Positions 56,531-63,791 of a stretch of 64,000 bases of DNA are shown piece by piece (the stretch's first letter is position 1; each line of letters opens with the position of its first letter). The stretch spans positions 1 through 64,000 of the forward strand of contig CAZYLZ010000006.1 of NCBI GenBank assembly GCA_964648335.1, in the 5' to 3' direction. The stretch is from CAZYLZ01 sp964648335. GTDB taxonomy: Bacteria > Patescibacteriota > Minisyncoccia > Phycocordibacterales > UBA2100. Made by a program: the position numbers and the translations under genes. A model generated the notes under the pieces. The model was not told where the DNA came from. It did not search any database and saw only the letters and a program-made list of their open reading frames with translations.

Positions 56531-56559
56531 TTGCGAGAAATAAGGCCCTATGGTACAGT
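56531..56559 (+). promoter_or_regulatory. rpsU promoter, leaderless
   Basis: TTGCGA (56531-56536), a 17-bp spacer and TACAGT (56554-56559), 8 nt before the ATG at 56568. Confidence 0.65.
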
Positions 56560-56567
56560 GTGCCGAC

Positions 56568-56831
56568 ATGTCAATAAACGTAGAAATAGTAAAGAGCGGC
56601 ACCGAGAACAGCCTCAGTGTCATCCGCAAGTTCACCCGCAAGATGCAGGGTACTCAGATCGTTCAGAACTCTCGTAAAAACCGTTATTTCGCGCGCCAGA
56701 TGTCGGACACTGTTAAGCGCAAGAAGGCCCTCAAGCGCATCGGCCGCACCGCAAAGTACAACCAGCTCCTCAAAGAGGGCAAGATCCAGGAAGAGGTCAA
56801 GAAGCGAGGCGGTTCACGCTCACAGGCGTAA
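56568..56831 (+). CDS. rpsU: 30S ribosomal protein bS21
   Basis: An 87-aa protein: MSINVEIVKSGTENSLSVIRKFTRKMQGTQ begins like bS21, followed by a basic helical part (RKKALKRIGRTAKYNQLLKEGK). It is longer than the usual 58-71 residues through a KKRGGSRSQA tail. The start MSINVE is set by the promoter, which leaves no room for the upstream in-frame ATG. It precedes ybeY by 3 bp. Confidence 0.85.
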   Translation: MSINVEIVKSGTENSLSVIRKFTRKMQGTQIVQNSRKNRYFARQMSDTVKRKKALKRIGRTAKYNQLLKEGKIQEEVKKRGGSRSQA

Positions 56832-56834
56832 ACC

Positions 56835-57233
56835 ATGCAGGGATTCGAGTCAGAGACTCTCGGCGTCAGAGCTACCGCTCGGACGCCGTTTCCTGTTATA
56901 CCCTTCGCTACCATCAAAGATTCCGTACTCGGAGCTCGGTACGAACTCTCGCTCGTGTTCGTCGGGGACACGATCGCTCGGCGCCTCAACCAAAAGCACC
57001 GCGGCAAGTCGTACGTTCCAAATGTCCTCTCATTTCCCAACTCGAAGTCCGAGGGCGAGATCTTTATAAATCTGCGCGTGGCCGCACGCGAAGCAAAACA
57101 GCTCCGAACTTCTCTCAAAAGGCGCGTAGCGCTCCTGTTTGTGCATGGTCTGTATCACCTCAAAGGCCACGATCACGGCGACGCCATGGAAGCCGCAGAG
57201 CAAAAAACACTCAGCTCGTTCGGGGTCGCGTAA
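56835..57233 (+). CDS. ybeY: Endoribonuclease YbeY
   Basis: A 132-aa metalloprotein for rRNA maturation and quality control. The zinc motif H104GLYH108LKGHDH114 is intact, and the strand before it (RLNQKHRGKSYVPNVLSFP, GEIFINL) matches the family. It lies 3 bp after rpsU and upstream of ftsA. Confidence 0.93.
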   Translation: MQGFESETLGVRATARTPFPVIPFATIKDSVLGARYELSLVFVGDTIARRLNQKHRGKSYVPNVLSFPNSKSEGEIFINLRVAAREAKQLRTSLKRRVALLFVHGLYHLKGHDHGDAMEAAEQKTLSSFGVA

Positions 57234-57255
57234 ACCTCGAATCAGCGAGGGTTTG
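57233..57255 (+). terminator. Weak terminator-like hairpin
   Basis: AAACCTCG (57233-57240) pairs with CGAGGGTTT; the T run is only three long. It may partly separate ybeY from ftsA. Confidence 0.4.
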
Positions 57256-57281
57256 TCCACTATTTTGGGTACTTCACTCAT

Positions 57282-57310
57282 TTGTATCGCGCGGGTCAAG
57301 AGGATACAAT
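57282..57310 (+). promoter_or_regulatory. ftsA promoter
   Basis: TTGTAT (57282-57287), a 17-bp spacer and TACAAT (57305-57310), about 80 nt before the start codon. Confidence 0.6.
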
Positions 57311-57390
57311 AGACGGGACCGAAGTCTAAAGCGTGCGAATGTCCCGTACCGATTGTGCGATTCGTTTCTGACAGACCTTCGTCGTTAACC

Positions 57391-58596
57391 ATGCAGCGCA
57401 TCTATACAGGCATCGACATCGGCTCGTATCATGTACGTGTCGTCGTAGCGCGCGCGCCCGAGAGCTCAGACTCGCCGATGCCGATTCTCTCGACCGGCAC
57501 CTCGACATCGCGCGGACTCCATCACGGGTACATTATCTCGCAAAAAGACGCAACCAAGAGCATCGCAGAGGCCGTAGCATCGGCAGCAACCGCTGCCGGC
57601 GTCCCGATAAAACGCGCACGCGTTTCGGTAGGCGGCGTCGGCATCGACGAGATCCGCTCGACCGGTGAAGTCGCTATCGGATTTTCGGACCGCGGCGGCT
57701 ACGGAAAGAAACCAGTTACGATCGCCGGCGAAGTCACCGAAGCCGACATCGAGCGTGCAATCGTCGACAGCGAAAAGCGCGCGGCGGCACAGCTAACCAA
57801 TCGCAAGGTGATCCAGGCAATACCGCTAGGATACCGGATCGATGGCAACAAGGTACTCGGACGACCCTTGCACATGCGCGGCAACAAGCTCTCGGTCGAC
57901 ACCCTTCTCATCACCGCGCTCGAACAACACCTCAATGACTTGATCGAAGCGGTCGAAGCTGCCGGCGTCGAGGTAGAAGACGTGTTGCCTGCACCGTTGG
58001 CTGCAAGCCTCTCGCTTCTCACTAAGCCGCAAAAGATGGCCGGATCGATATTGGCCAACATCGGTGCCGAGACGCTCTCGATTGCCATTTTCGAGAACGA
58101 CATACCGATCTCGGTCAAGATATTCCCTATCGGTAGTTCCGACATTACAAACGACATCGCACTCTCGCTCCAGGTGCCGCTCAAGGAAGCCGAGCAAATG
58201 AAGCGCGGTGCCTTAACGCGTGCCGATGCTTCGCGCAAACGTGTCGACGATCTCGTCTCGGCGCGTCTTAAAGACATGTTCAATCTCATCGACTCGCATT
58301 TGCGCTCGATCGGCAAGCAACGCCTCCTCCCTGCAGGCGTCATTCTCACGGGTGGTGGATCGGGGCTCGTGGGCGTGCGCGATCTTGCAAAGGCGGTCTT
58401 GAAACTGCCATCGCAAGTCGGTGTCTTGCCTAATCATATCCGCACGCTCGATGCTACGTGGGCCGTCGCGTATGGACTGTGTCGGTGGGCCTACATGAGC
58501 GACGACCGCAGGACGCCGGCGACCGCCGAGCTCGGCGGTGTGGTGAGCGAGCTCTGGAACAGTATCAAGCAAGCAGTCAAGGGATTCATGCCCTAA
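57391..58596 (+). CDS. ftsA: Cell division protein FtsA
   Basis: A 401-aa actin-fold ATPase that ties FtsZ to the membrane. Phosphate and adenosine motifs are visible: TGIDIGSYHVRVVVA at the start, GSILANIGAETLSIAIF in the middle, VILTGGGSGLVGV near the end. The 1C domain lies at about 85-160. The C-terminal LWNSIKQAVKGFMP is the amphipathic membrane-binding helix. The start MQRIYTG was chosen over an ATG 12 codons upstream. It precedes ftsZ by 112 bp. Confidence 0.95.
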   Translation: MQRIYTGIDIGSYHVRVVVARAPESSDSPMPILSTGTSTSRGLHHGYIISQKDATKSIAEAVASAATAAGVPIKRARVSVGGVGIDEIRSTGEVAIGFSDRGGYGKKPVTIAGEVTEADIERAIVDSEKRAAAQLTNRKVIQAIPLGYRIDGNKVLGRPLHMRGNKLSVDTLLITALEQHLNDLIEAVEAAGVEVEDVLPAPLAASLSLLTKPQKMAGSILANIGAETLSIAIFENDIPISVKIFPIGSSDITNDIALSLQVPLKEAEQMKRGALTRADASRKRVDDLVSARLKDMFNLIDSHLRSIGKQRLLPAGVILTGGGSGLVGVRDLAKAVLKLPSQVGVLPNHIRTLDATWAVAYGLCRWAYMSDDRRTPATAELGGVVSELWNSIKQAVKGFMP

Positions 58597-58672
58597 CTCA
58601 TGAAGTCGTGGCACACGGGCCGCATATCTGATACCGTGAAGAGAGATTCGATACTAGACAACTATAAGAACA

Positions 58673-58697
58673 GATGTCCGCAAATAGTCCGCGGACA
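58673..58697 (+). promoter_or_regulatory. Hairpin upstream of ftsZ
   Basis: TGTCCGC pairs with GCGGACA around AAATAGTCC, without a T run; a TATGAT box follows at 58703-58708. It could mark the ftsZ control region. Confidence 0.35.
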
Positions 58698-58708
58698 CCG
58701 AGTATGAT

Positions 58709-59998
58709 ATGCTGACTCCGATTAAAGAAATGACACCTACCCCTATGAGCAAAAAAGTTAAATCAGACGTAGAAACCGTAGCGCGAATACGCGTCGTGGG
58801 AGTAGGCGGCTCGGGAAATAACGCGGTCAATCACATGGTCCAGTCGCAAGTCCGCGGCGTGGACTTTATCGCAATCAATACCGACGCGCAGGATCTCATC
58901 AAGTCGAAGGCCAAAGACAAAATCCACATAGGCACCAACCTCACTCGCGGACTCGGAACCGGCATGAACCCGGACTTGGGCAAGCAATCGGCAGAAGAGA
59001 ATAAAGACGAGATCCAAGAAGCGCTCTCGGGTTCCGATATGGTGTTCGTCACCTGCGGAATGGGCGGCGGTACCGGAACCGGTGCAGCACCCATCGTCGC
59101 TCAAGCGGCTCGCGACCTTGGAGCGCTTACCATTGGTGTCGTTACCAAGCCATTTTCGTTCGAAGGTGCGCAGCGCATGCGCCTCGCCGAGCAAGGATTG
59201 GCAGAACTCAAGAAAGCTGTCGATGCACTCATCGTAATTCCGAACGATAAAATTCTCCAGATCGTCAATCGCGATACCGGCATCAAGAACGCCTTTGCCA
59301 TGTGCGACGACGTCCTAAAGCAGGCAGTCGAGGGTATCTCTGACATCATCACGACCACCGGCATCATCAACGTCGACTTCGCAGACGTGCGCGCCGTCAT
59401 GGCAAATGCAGGCTCGGCGCTTATCGGCATCGGCACTGCAACCGGCGAGAAGCGTGCAGAAGAGGCAGCGCGTGCGGCTATCTCATCGCCACTCTTGGAC
59501 GTCTCGATCCACGGAGCCAAGGGCGTCCTTTTCTCTGTCACCGGCGGAGACGATCTGGGCATGCTCGAAGTCCAAGATGCCGCAAAGATCATCACCGAGG
59601 CCGTCGATCCAGATGCCAAGGTCATCTTCGGTGCTGTCACCGACGATGCCATGAAGAAGGGCGAATTCCGCATCACCGTCATAGCGACCGGCTTCCCCGA
59701 AGGCTCAGCATCGCGCGGGAGCATGGGGGCGGCACCTATGAGCGCTCCCACCACCCCAATCTATACCGCTCCCAAGCGCCGCACTACATTCGGCCGTATG
59801 GAAGAAGAGCTTCCTAAGATAAAGAGCGAGGAACCACGCCCCGTAATTGAGGACCGTCCTGTCATGGCCGCACAACCGATCCCGAAGCCGCCATCCACGC
59901 CTGTCATCCCGACTCCTCCGGCGCCAGTCGAAGAAGATAAGTCGACCGACGATGATGATTGGAGCTCTTTCCCCTCCTTTCTCCGCCGCTCCAAGTAG
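58709..59998 (+). CDS. ftsZ: Cell division protein FtsZ
   Basis: A 429-aa tubulin homologue that forms the division ring. GTP-binding features: VVGVGGSGNNAVNHM, GMGGGTGTGAAP (the tubulin signature), RMRLAEQGL, and the T7 loop NVDFADVRAVM. A Pro-rich linker of about 90 residues leads to DDDWSSFPSFLRRSK, the conserved tail that binds FtsA. Start uncertain: ATGs at 58709, 58730 and 58745 are in frame. If the TATGAT box at 58703 is the promoter, 58730 or 58745 would be used. Confidence 0.95.
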   Translation: MLTPIKEMTPTPMSKKVKSDVETVARIRVVGVGGSGNNAVNHMVQSQVRGVDFIAINTDAQDLIKSKAKDKIHIGTNLTRGLGTGMNPDLGKQSAEENKDEIQEALSGSDMVFVTCGMGGGTGTGAAPIVAQAARDLGALTIGVVTKPFSFEGAQRMRLAEQGLAELKKAVDALIVIPNDKILQIVNRDTGIKNAFAMCDDVLKQAVEGISDIITTTGIINVDFADVRAVMANAGSALIGIGTATGEKRAEEAARAAISSPLLDVSIHGAKGVLFSVTGGDDLGMLEVQDAAKIITEAVDPDAKVIFGAVTDDAMKKGEFRITVIATGFPEGSASRGSMGAAPMSAPTTPIYTAPKRRTTFGRMEEELPKIKSEEPRPVIEDRPVMAAQPIPKPPSTPVIPTPPAPVEEDKSTDDDDWSSFPSFLRRSK

Positions 59999-60130
59999 AA
60001 TATTTACAATCGGCGAACACCTGCGTTTCCCATCGCCACATATCCGTCGCCGTACTGCAAGTACGTCTCCGCATATGTTGCTCGGGCGCCTTGGATTTCA
60101 TCCGATTCTAAAAATTCTATGCGAAACACG

Positions 60131-60155
60131 AAAAGTCCCGAGAGGGGCTTTTTTT
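60131..60155 (+). terminator. Terminator of ftsA-ftsZ
   Basis: AAGTCCC (60133-60139) pairs with GGGGCTT (60144-60150), then a T run. Confidence 0.8.
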
Positions 60156-60184
60156 GCTGATTTTCTAGACATCACGGAGTCGTG

Positions 60185-60190
60185 TATACT
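60185..60190 (+). promoter_or_regulatory. trxB -10 box, leaderless
   Basis: TATACT lies 9 nt before the ATG at 60200, so transcription should start at or next to the start codon. A weak TTTCTA stands at the -35 position. Confidence 0.6.
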
Positions 60191-60199
60191 GTTTCGACT

Positions 60200-61117
60200 A
60201 TGTACGATTTGATCATTGTAGGAGGAGGCCCGGCAGGAGTATCCGCAGCGGTCTATGCCGCACGCAAACAATTAAAAACAGCATTTATCACCGACGAGTG
60301 GGGCGGACAGAGTATCGTATCCGACGACATCCAGAACTGGATAGGTACACCCCACATCTCGGGCGCAGACCTCGCAAAGTCGCTTAAGGCGCATGTTACC
60401 GAATACGCTGGTTCGTTCGTGACCACGCTCTCTCCCAAGCGCGTCGCGTCTGTCGAGAGCAAGGCCGATTCGGTTTTGGTTACGCTAGCGTCCGGCGAGA
60501 CACTTGAAGCACAGGCGCTTTTGGTTGCTACCGGTGCCAACCGACGCAAGCTCGCAGTACCTGGCGCCGATATGTTCGAACACAAAGGACTCACATACTG
60601 CGCATCGTGCGACGGACCGTTGTTTGCCGACATGGATGTCGCAGTCGTAGGTGGCGGTAATGCCGCATTCGAGACCGCAGCGCAGCTACTGGCTTACTGC
60701 AAATCGGTCACCCTCTTCAATCGCACCGACAAATACCGCGCCGACGAGATCACCGTCGCGAAAGTCCTCGCAAATCCTAAGATGAAGGCCATCAACAACG
60801 CCGAGCTCGTCTCGATCGAGGGCGACAAGTTCGCCGCAGGCATCAAATACAAGGTTGCGGGCGCAGAATCGACGCTTCCCGTTTCGGGCATCTTCGTCGA
60901 GATTGGACTCATTCCGAATACTGACTGGCTCGGTTCTCTCGTCGAGCTCAATGACGTCAAGCAGGTCGTGGTAAACCCCTGGACGCAACAGACTTCGAAC
61001 CCGCGCATCTGGGCTGCCGGCGACGTCACCAATGCGCACTATCACCAAAACAATATTGCCGCCGGAGATGCGGTAAAGGCGCTCGAAGACATCTACATGT
61101 CGCTCAAGACCAAATAA
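60200..61117 (+). CDS. trxB: Thioredoxin reductase-like flavoprotein
   Basis: A 305-aa FAD/NAD(P)H oxidoreductase. FAD site LIIVGGGPAG (5-13), redox disulfide C134ASC137DGP, NAD(P)H site VVGGGNAAFETA (about 149-160) and the C-terminal FAD motif IWAAGDVTNAHYHQN. CASC replaces the commoner CATC or CAVC, still a dithiol. It keeps thioredoxin reduced; no thioredoxin gene is in the window. The start MYDLIIVGG is fixed by the leaderless promoter. Confidence 0.92.
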   Translation: MYDLIIVGGGPAGVSAAVYAARKQLKTAFITDEWGGQSIVSDDIQNWIGTPHISGADLAKSLKAHVTEYAGSFVTTLSPKRVASVESKADSVLVTLASGETLEAQALLVATGANRRKLAVPGADMFEHKGLTYCASCDGPLFADMDVAVVGGGNAAFETAAQLLAYCKSVTLFNRTDKYRADEITVAKVLANPKMKAINNAELVSIEGDKFAAGIKYKVAGAESTLPVSGIFVEIGLIPNTDWLGSLVELNDVKQVVVNPWTQQTSNPRIWAAGDVTNAHYHQNNIAAGDAVKALEDIYMSLKTK

Positions 61118-61172
61118 GGCCAAGCTTCTGGCGCATTACTGAAAAAGTGGGGAATGCGGCCACTTTGTAAGT

Positions 61173-61202
61173 TTGACATAACAACACATATTGTGATATA
61201 AT
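61173..61202 (+). promoter_or_regulatory. Consensus promoter of the 258-aa orphan gene
   Basis: TTGACA (61173-61178), an 18-bp spacer and TATAAT (61197-61202), the best box pair in the window. Confidence 0.85.
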
Positions 61203-61239
61203 ACACTCAGGAATATAGGCAACCACGGAGTCCACTACC

Positions 61240-62016
61240 ATGAACAAAAAGCAGAACCCGCTGCAAATTCGCGTCGGCGATACGGTCAAGATTCGATTCA
61301 CGCACTACACACCCACTCGAATTTTCCTCGCCGAAGTGCTTCATGTTACGGACCGAACGTTGATGGGCTGCGACGCCTGCATCGACTACAAGCCCGAGGA
61401 GTCCGCACGGGACCTGGACGCCGAGAAGTCGAACATCCCCTACGGGTGCTCGGTCTCGCATGTCATCGAGGTCGTCAAACGTGCACCCTACAAGGCAATG
61501 AAGTCGGCGCCGACCAACATCTTCCGCGAGAATATCGTGAGGCAAACGATTGGTCGCAAGGGTGACCCGAGGAATACGGGAGACTGGCAAGGATACTATC
61601 GCTTCGGCGACATCCGAGTCGGATACGAAGAGCTCGGCACGTTGGTCGAGATCGCCCTCGCCTCGGCGAAGGATACCCTCGATCGCCCGATGGACATCCA
61701 GCGTTTCCGGAATCTGTGGGCTAAGGACGGCTATCGTGGCAAGGTCGCCTTGCCGGTCGATCCCCTGTTCGAAGACCCGTACACGAAGAAATACAATCCG
61801 TACACGGCTGTCCGTTGGAGCGTTTTCCGAAACTATGTGCTCGCCAATCGGCAAAAGATTCTCCTTTCCCGCAAAGAAATGGAGAAGGCAGGTCGCGAGT
61901 ATAGTGAAGCGATGCAGGCGCGGGACGACGACTTCGACACGTCGTTCAGCCGCGATCTCGACGATGAGGCGGAGGAGTGTCGACACGATGAAGATGCTCT
62001 CGCCTTCACTGATTGA
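61240..62016 (+). CDS. Orphan soluble protein, 258 aa
   Basis: Not recognised. The N-terminal 80 residues look beta-rich and barrel-like (IRVGDTVKIRFTHYTPTRIFLAEVLHVTDRTLMG), with a CDAC pair; the middle is helical and basic; the end is strongly acidic (DDDFDTSFSRDLDDEAEECRHDEDA). CACGGAG lies about 10 nt before the ATG. It has a consensus promoter and its own terminator, so it may be well expressed. Confidence 0.65.
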   Translation: MNKKQNPLQIRVGDTVKIRFTHYTPTRIFLAEVLHVTDRTLMGCDACIDYKPEESARDLDAEKSNIPYGCSVSHVIEVVKRAPYKAMKSAPTNIFRENIVRQTIGRKGDPRNTGDWQGYYRFGDIRVGYEELGTLVEIALASAKDTLDRPMDIQRFRNLWAKDGYRGKVALPVDPLFEDPYTKKYNPYTAVRWSVFRNYVLANRQKILLSRKEMEKAGREYSEAMQARDDDFDTSFSRDLDDEAEECRHDEDALAFTD

Positions 62017-62045
62017 GCATTTCGGTGACCAATAACGATCTTTCT

Positions 62046-62078
62046 AGAGCCCGGGGAAAATACCCGGGCTCTTCTTTT
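62046..62078 (+). terminator. Rho-independent terminator
   Basis: AGAGCCCGGG pairs with CCCGGGCTCT around GAAAATA, then TCTTTT. Confidence 0.85.
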
Positions 62079-62108
62079 GCACATTCGTTTCCTCAGCTGT
62101 TTCCTCAT

Positions 62109-62135
62109 TAAAAGCCCGGCATCGCTGCCGGGCTT
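62109..62135 (-). terminator. Rho-independent terminator
   Basis: AAAGCCCGGCA / TGCCGGGCTTT stem with a T-rich minus-strand tail, 4 bp after the coiled-coil gene. Confidence 0.8.
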
Positions 62136-62138
62136 TGG

Positions 62139-63056
62139 TCATTCACACGCGTAGTACTTGGTTCCTTCGTTCGGCGTGACCTCGAGCCGCTCAGTGCCGT
62201 TTGCACACAGCATGGCGAGCGCCCGTTGCCTGCACTCATCTGACTCAGATAGGCACATCACCGAATCGCTGTCTGGATTCTCCGGATCGTGCATAGCGAC
62301 AGGATCATCCCCAGAATCAGGTGGATAGTAGGTCACGATCTCGTCTGTGCCGCGCTTTTTCGTCTCTGCCATCTCCTGTTCGCGAAGTGCCTCGAGTTCG
62401 GCATGCTTCTTGGCGAGCACACGAAGCTCTGCTGTGAGACGAGCGATTCGCGTCTCCAGTTCGATTGCCGCAGTCTTGGCTTGGACCGACGCGGCGGCAT
62501 GTTGCTTCGACTGCGACGCGAGCTTTTCTTGCACCGCAGCCTGCGAGGCCTTGAGTGCAGAAATCTCGCTCTGGAGCGACTTCTGTAAGGCTTGTGCCGA
62601 ATCTCGTTCGCGATCGAGTCCCTCAGAAAGTGCCTTTTTCTCGACACGCTCTGCTGCGATATTCTTGCGCAGCTCTTGGTTGTCGAAGACTGCTGTCGGA
62701 ACACTCGCCTTCAACTGCTCCATCTCGGACGACAGGGCGTTAGTTCGCTCCTTCTGCCGGTCTCGCTCGAGCTCAGCGCTCTTCTGCAGACCGGTCGCGC
62801 GCTCGGCTATCGCAATCAACCGCTTCGCCTCGGCGGTCAGCTCGATATTCTCGTGCACGATATCCCGCATGCTTTTGGGATACCACAGGGTATACACGTA
62901 AAAAGAAGTCAGGAGGCAGAGCATGACTGCACAGAGCGAAAGCCCGGCAGTCTGCAGTGGCGACATCTTTCGGTAGGTCTCTAAGAGGCGCTCGAGCGCA
63001 TCTATACTCGCAGCTATCACGGCATCCTCGTCGGTTTGAGTGAGAAGACTAGTCAA
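62139..63056 (-). CDS. Membrane-anchored long coiled-coil protein
   Basis: A 305-aa protein: short cytoplasmic part, one membrane helix (about 37-58), a coiled coil from about 65 to 235 rich in Glu, Lys, Ala and Gln, and a Cys-containing tail (MCLSESDECRQRALAMLCANG) that could be disulfide-bonded outside the cell. The first codon is TTG; a GTG at codon 13 with GAGGA upstream and an ATG at codon 31 are alternatives. Not recognised; a structural or envelope-spanning role is possible. Confidence 0.6.
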   Translation of the reverse strand: MTSLLTQTDEDAVIAASIDALERLLETYRKMSPLQTAGLSLCAVMLCLLTSFYVYTLWYPKSMRDIVHENIELTAEAKRLIAIAERATGLQKSAELERDRQKERTNALSSEMEQLKASVPTAVFDNQELRKNIAAERVEKKALSEGLDRERDSAQALQKSLQSEISALKASQAAVQEKLASQSKQHAAASVQAKTAAIELETRIARLTAELRVLAKKHAELEALREQEMAETKKRGTDEIVTYYPPDSGDDPVAMHDPENPDSDSVMCLSESDECRQRALAMLCANGTERLEVTPNEGTKYYACE

Positions 63057-63080
63057 AGAGCTGGTGCTCTTACCGCCTTT

Positions 63081-63108
63081 ACCATAGCCTTGTTTTAGTG
63101 ATAGTCAA
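63081..63108 (-). promoter_or_regulatory. Promoter of the coiled-coil gene
   Basis: TTGACT (63108-63103), a 16-bp spacer and TATGGT (63086-63081). Confidence 0.7.
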
Positions 63109-63162
63109 GGAATGCATAGCGTGCTATAACGCCGGTAGACTAAACAGACATGGAGTAACATC

Positions 63163-63549
63163 ATGGGTGCCTTCATCGACGGGGACGCTGACTTCGAAGA
63201 GCTGCAACTCGACCTCCCACCCTCGAAGATGCTTCTCGACGCGCAACTACATGGCCTTCTAGGCGATGACCAGTTAGCGGAACAGGCCTTGCGCAACATC
63301 CTAATCCTCACCAAGCGGAAAGACCGATGGTTTATCTTTACGCTCAAAGAGTACAAAGTACTCGTTGACCACGCAGTAACGGTCGACGAAGAAATGGCGT
63401 TCGATCGCCTAGTAGATTACGACTACCTGAGACGGCACATTCGCCAGTATCGTGTCGAGCAAAAGACGGCAGATCTGCTTCTTAAAAGCGGTCGTGTGGC
63501 ACACCTTGACTGGAGTCCGACGAGAACCTGTTTCGGCAGGCACAAATAG
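63163..63549 (+). CDS. Orphan soluble protein, 128 aa
   Basis: Not recognised. An acidic start is followed by helical segments (LLDAQLHGLLGDDQLAEQAL, FDRLVDYDYLRRHIRQYRVE). GGAG lies 8 nt before the ATG, and an extended -10 TGCTATAAC is found at 63122-63130. A terminator follows at once. Confidence 0.6.
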   Translation: MGAFIDGDADFEELQLDLPPSKMLLDAQLHGLLGDDQLAEQALRNILILTKRKDRWFIFTLKEYKVLVDHAVTVDEEMAFDRLVDYDYLRRHIRQYRVEQKTADLLLKSGRVAHLDWSPTRTCFGRHK

Positions 63550-63554
63550 CCTTC

Positions 63555-63581
63555 GAGGCGCCACTCTGTGGCGCCTCTTTT
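63555..63581 (+). terminator. Rho-independent terminator
   Basis: GAGGCGCCAC (63555-63564) pairs with GTGGCGCCTC (63568-63577), then TTTTC. Confidence 0.85.
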
Positions 63582-63649
63582 CGTAAAAACATGATTCTGT
63601 CCTATTTCAAGCCCCCCTTTGACCTATCCCCGCTCCTGTCGTACAACAC

Positions 63650-63677
63650 TTGCAATTTCTTTAGTATCTGGTATACT
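63650..63677 (+). promoter_or_regulatory. Promoter of the RRM gene
   Basis: TTGCAA (63650-63655), a 16-bp spacer and an extended -10 TGGTATACT (hexamer 63672-63677). The leader is about 108 nt and carries a hairpin (63744-63770) that encloses AAGGAGG. Confidence 0.75.
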
Positions 63678-63791
63678 GTCCCCACGTAAGTACTTCAGAC
63701 GTCGGTGTACACTCTACGACTTCCAAGTTTGTGTGAGATACGCTAGACGGCCTAAGGAGGTCGTCTTACGGGATTAGATAACACACTACAC

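Larger units (their letters stand above)
59999..60199. other. Intergenic region ftsZ-trxB
   Basis: About 200 bp. It holds the terminator at 60131-60155 and the trxB promoter; the first 130 bp contain only a CGTAC-TGCAA-GTACG hairpin. Confidence 0.6.
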
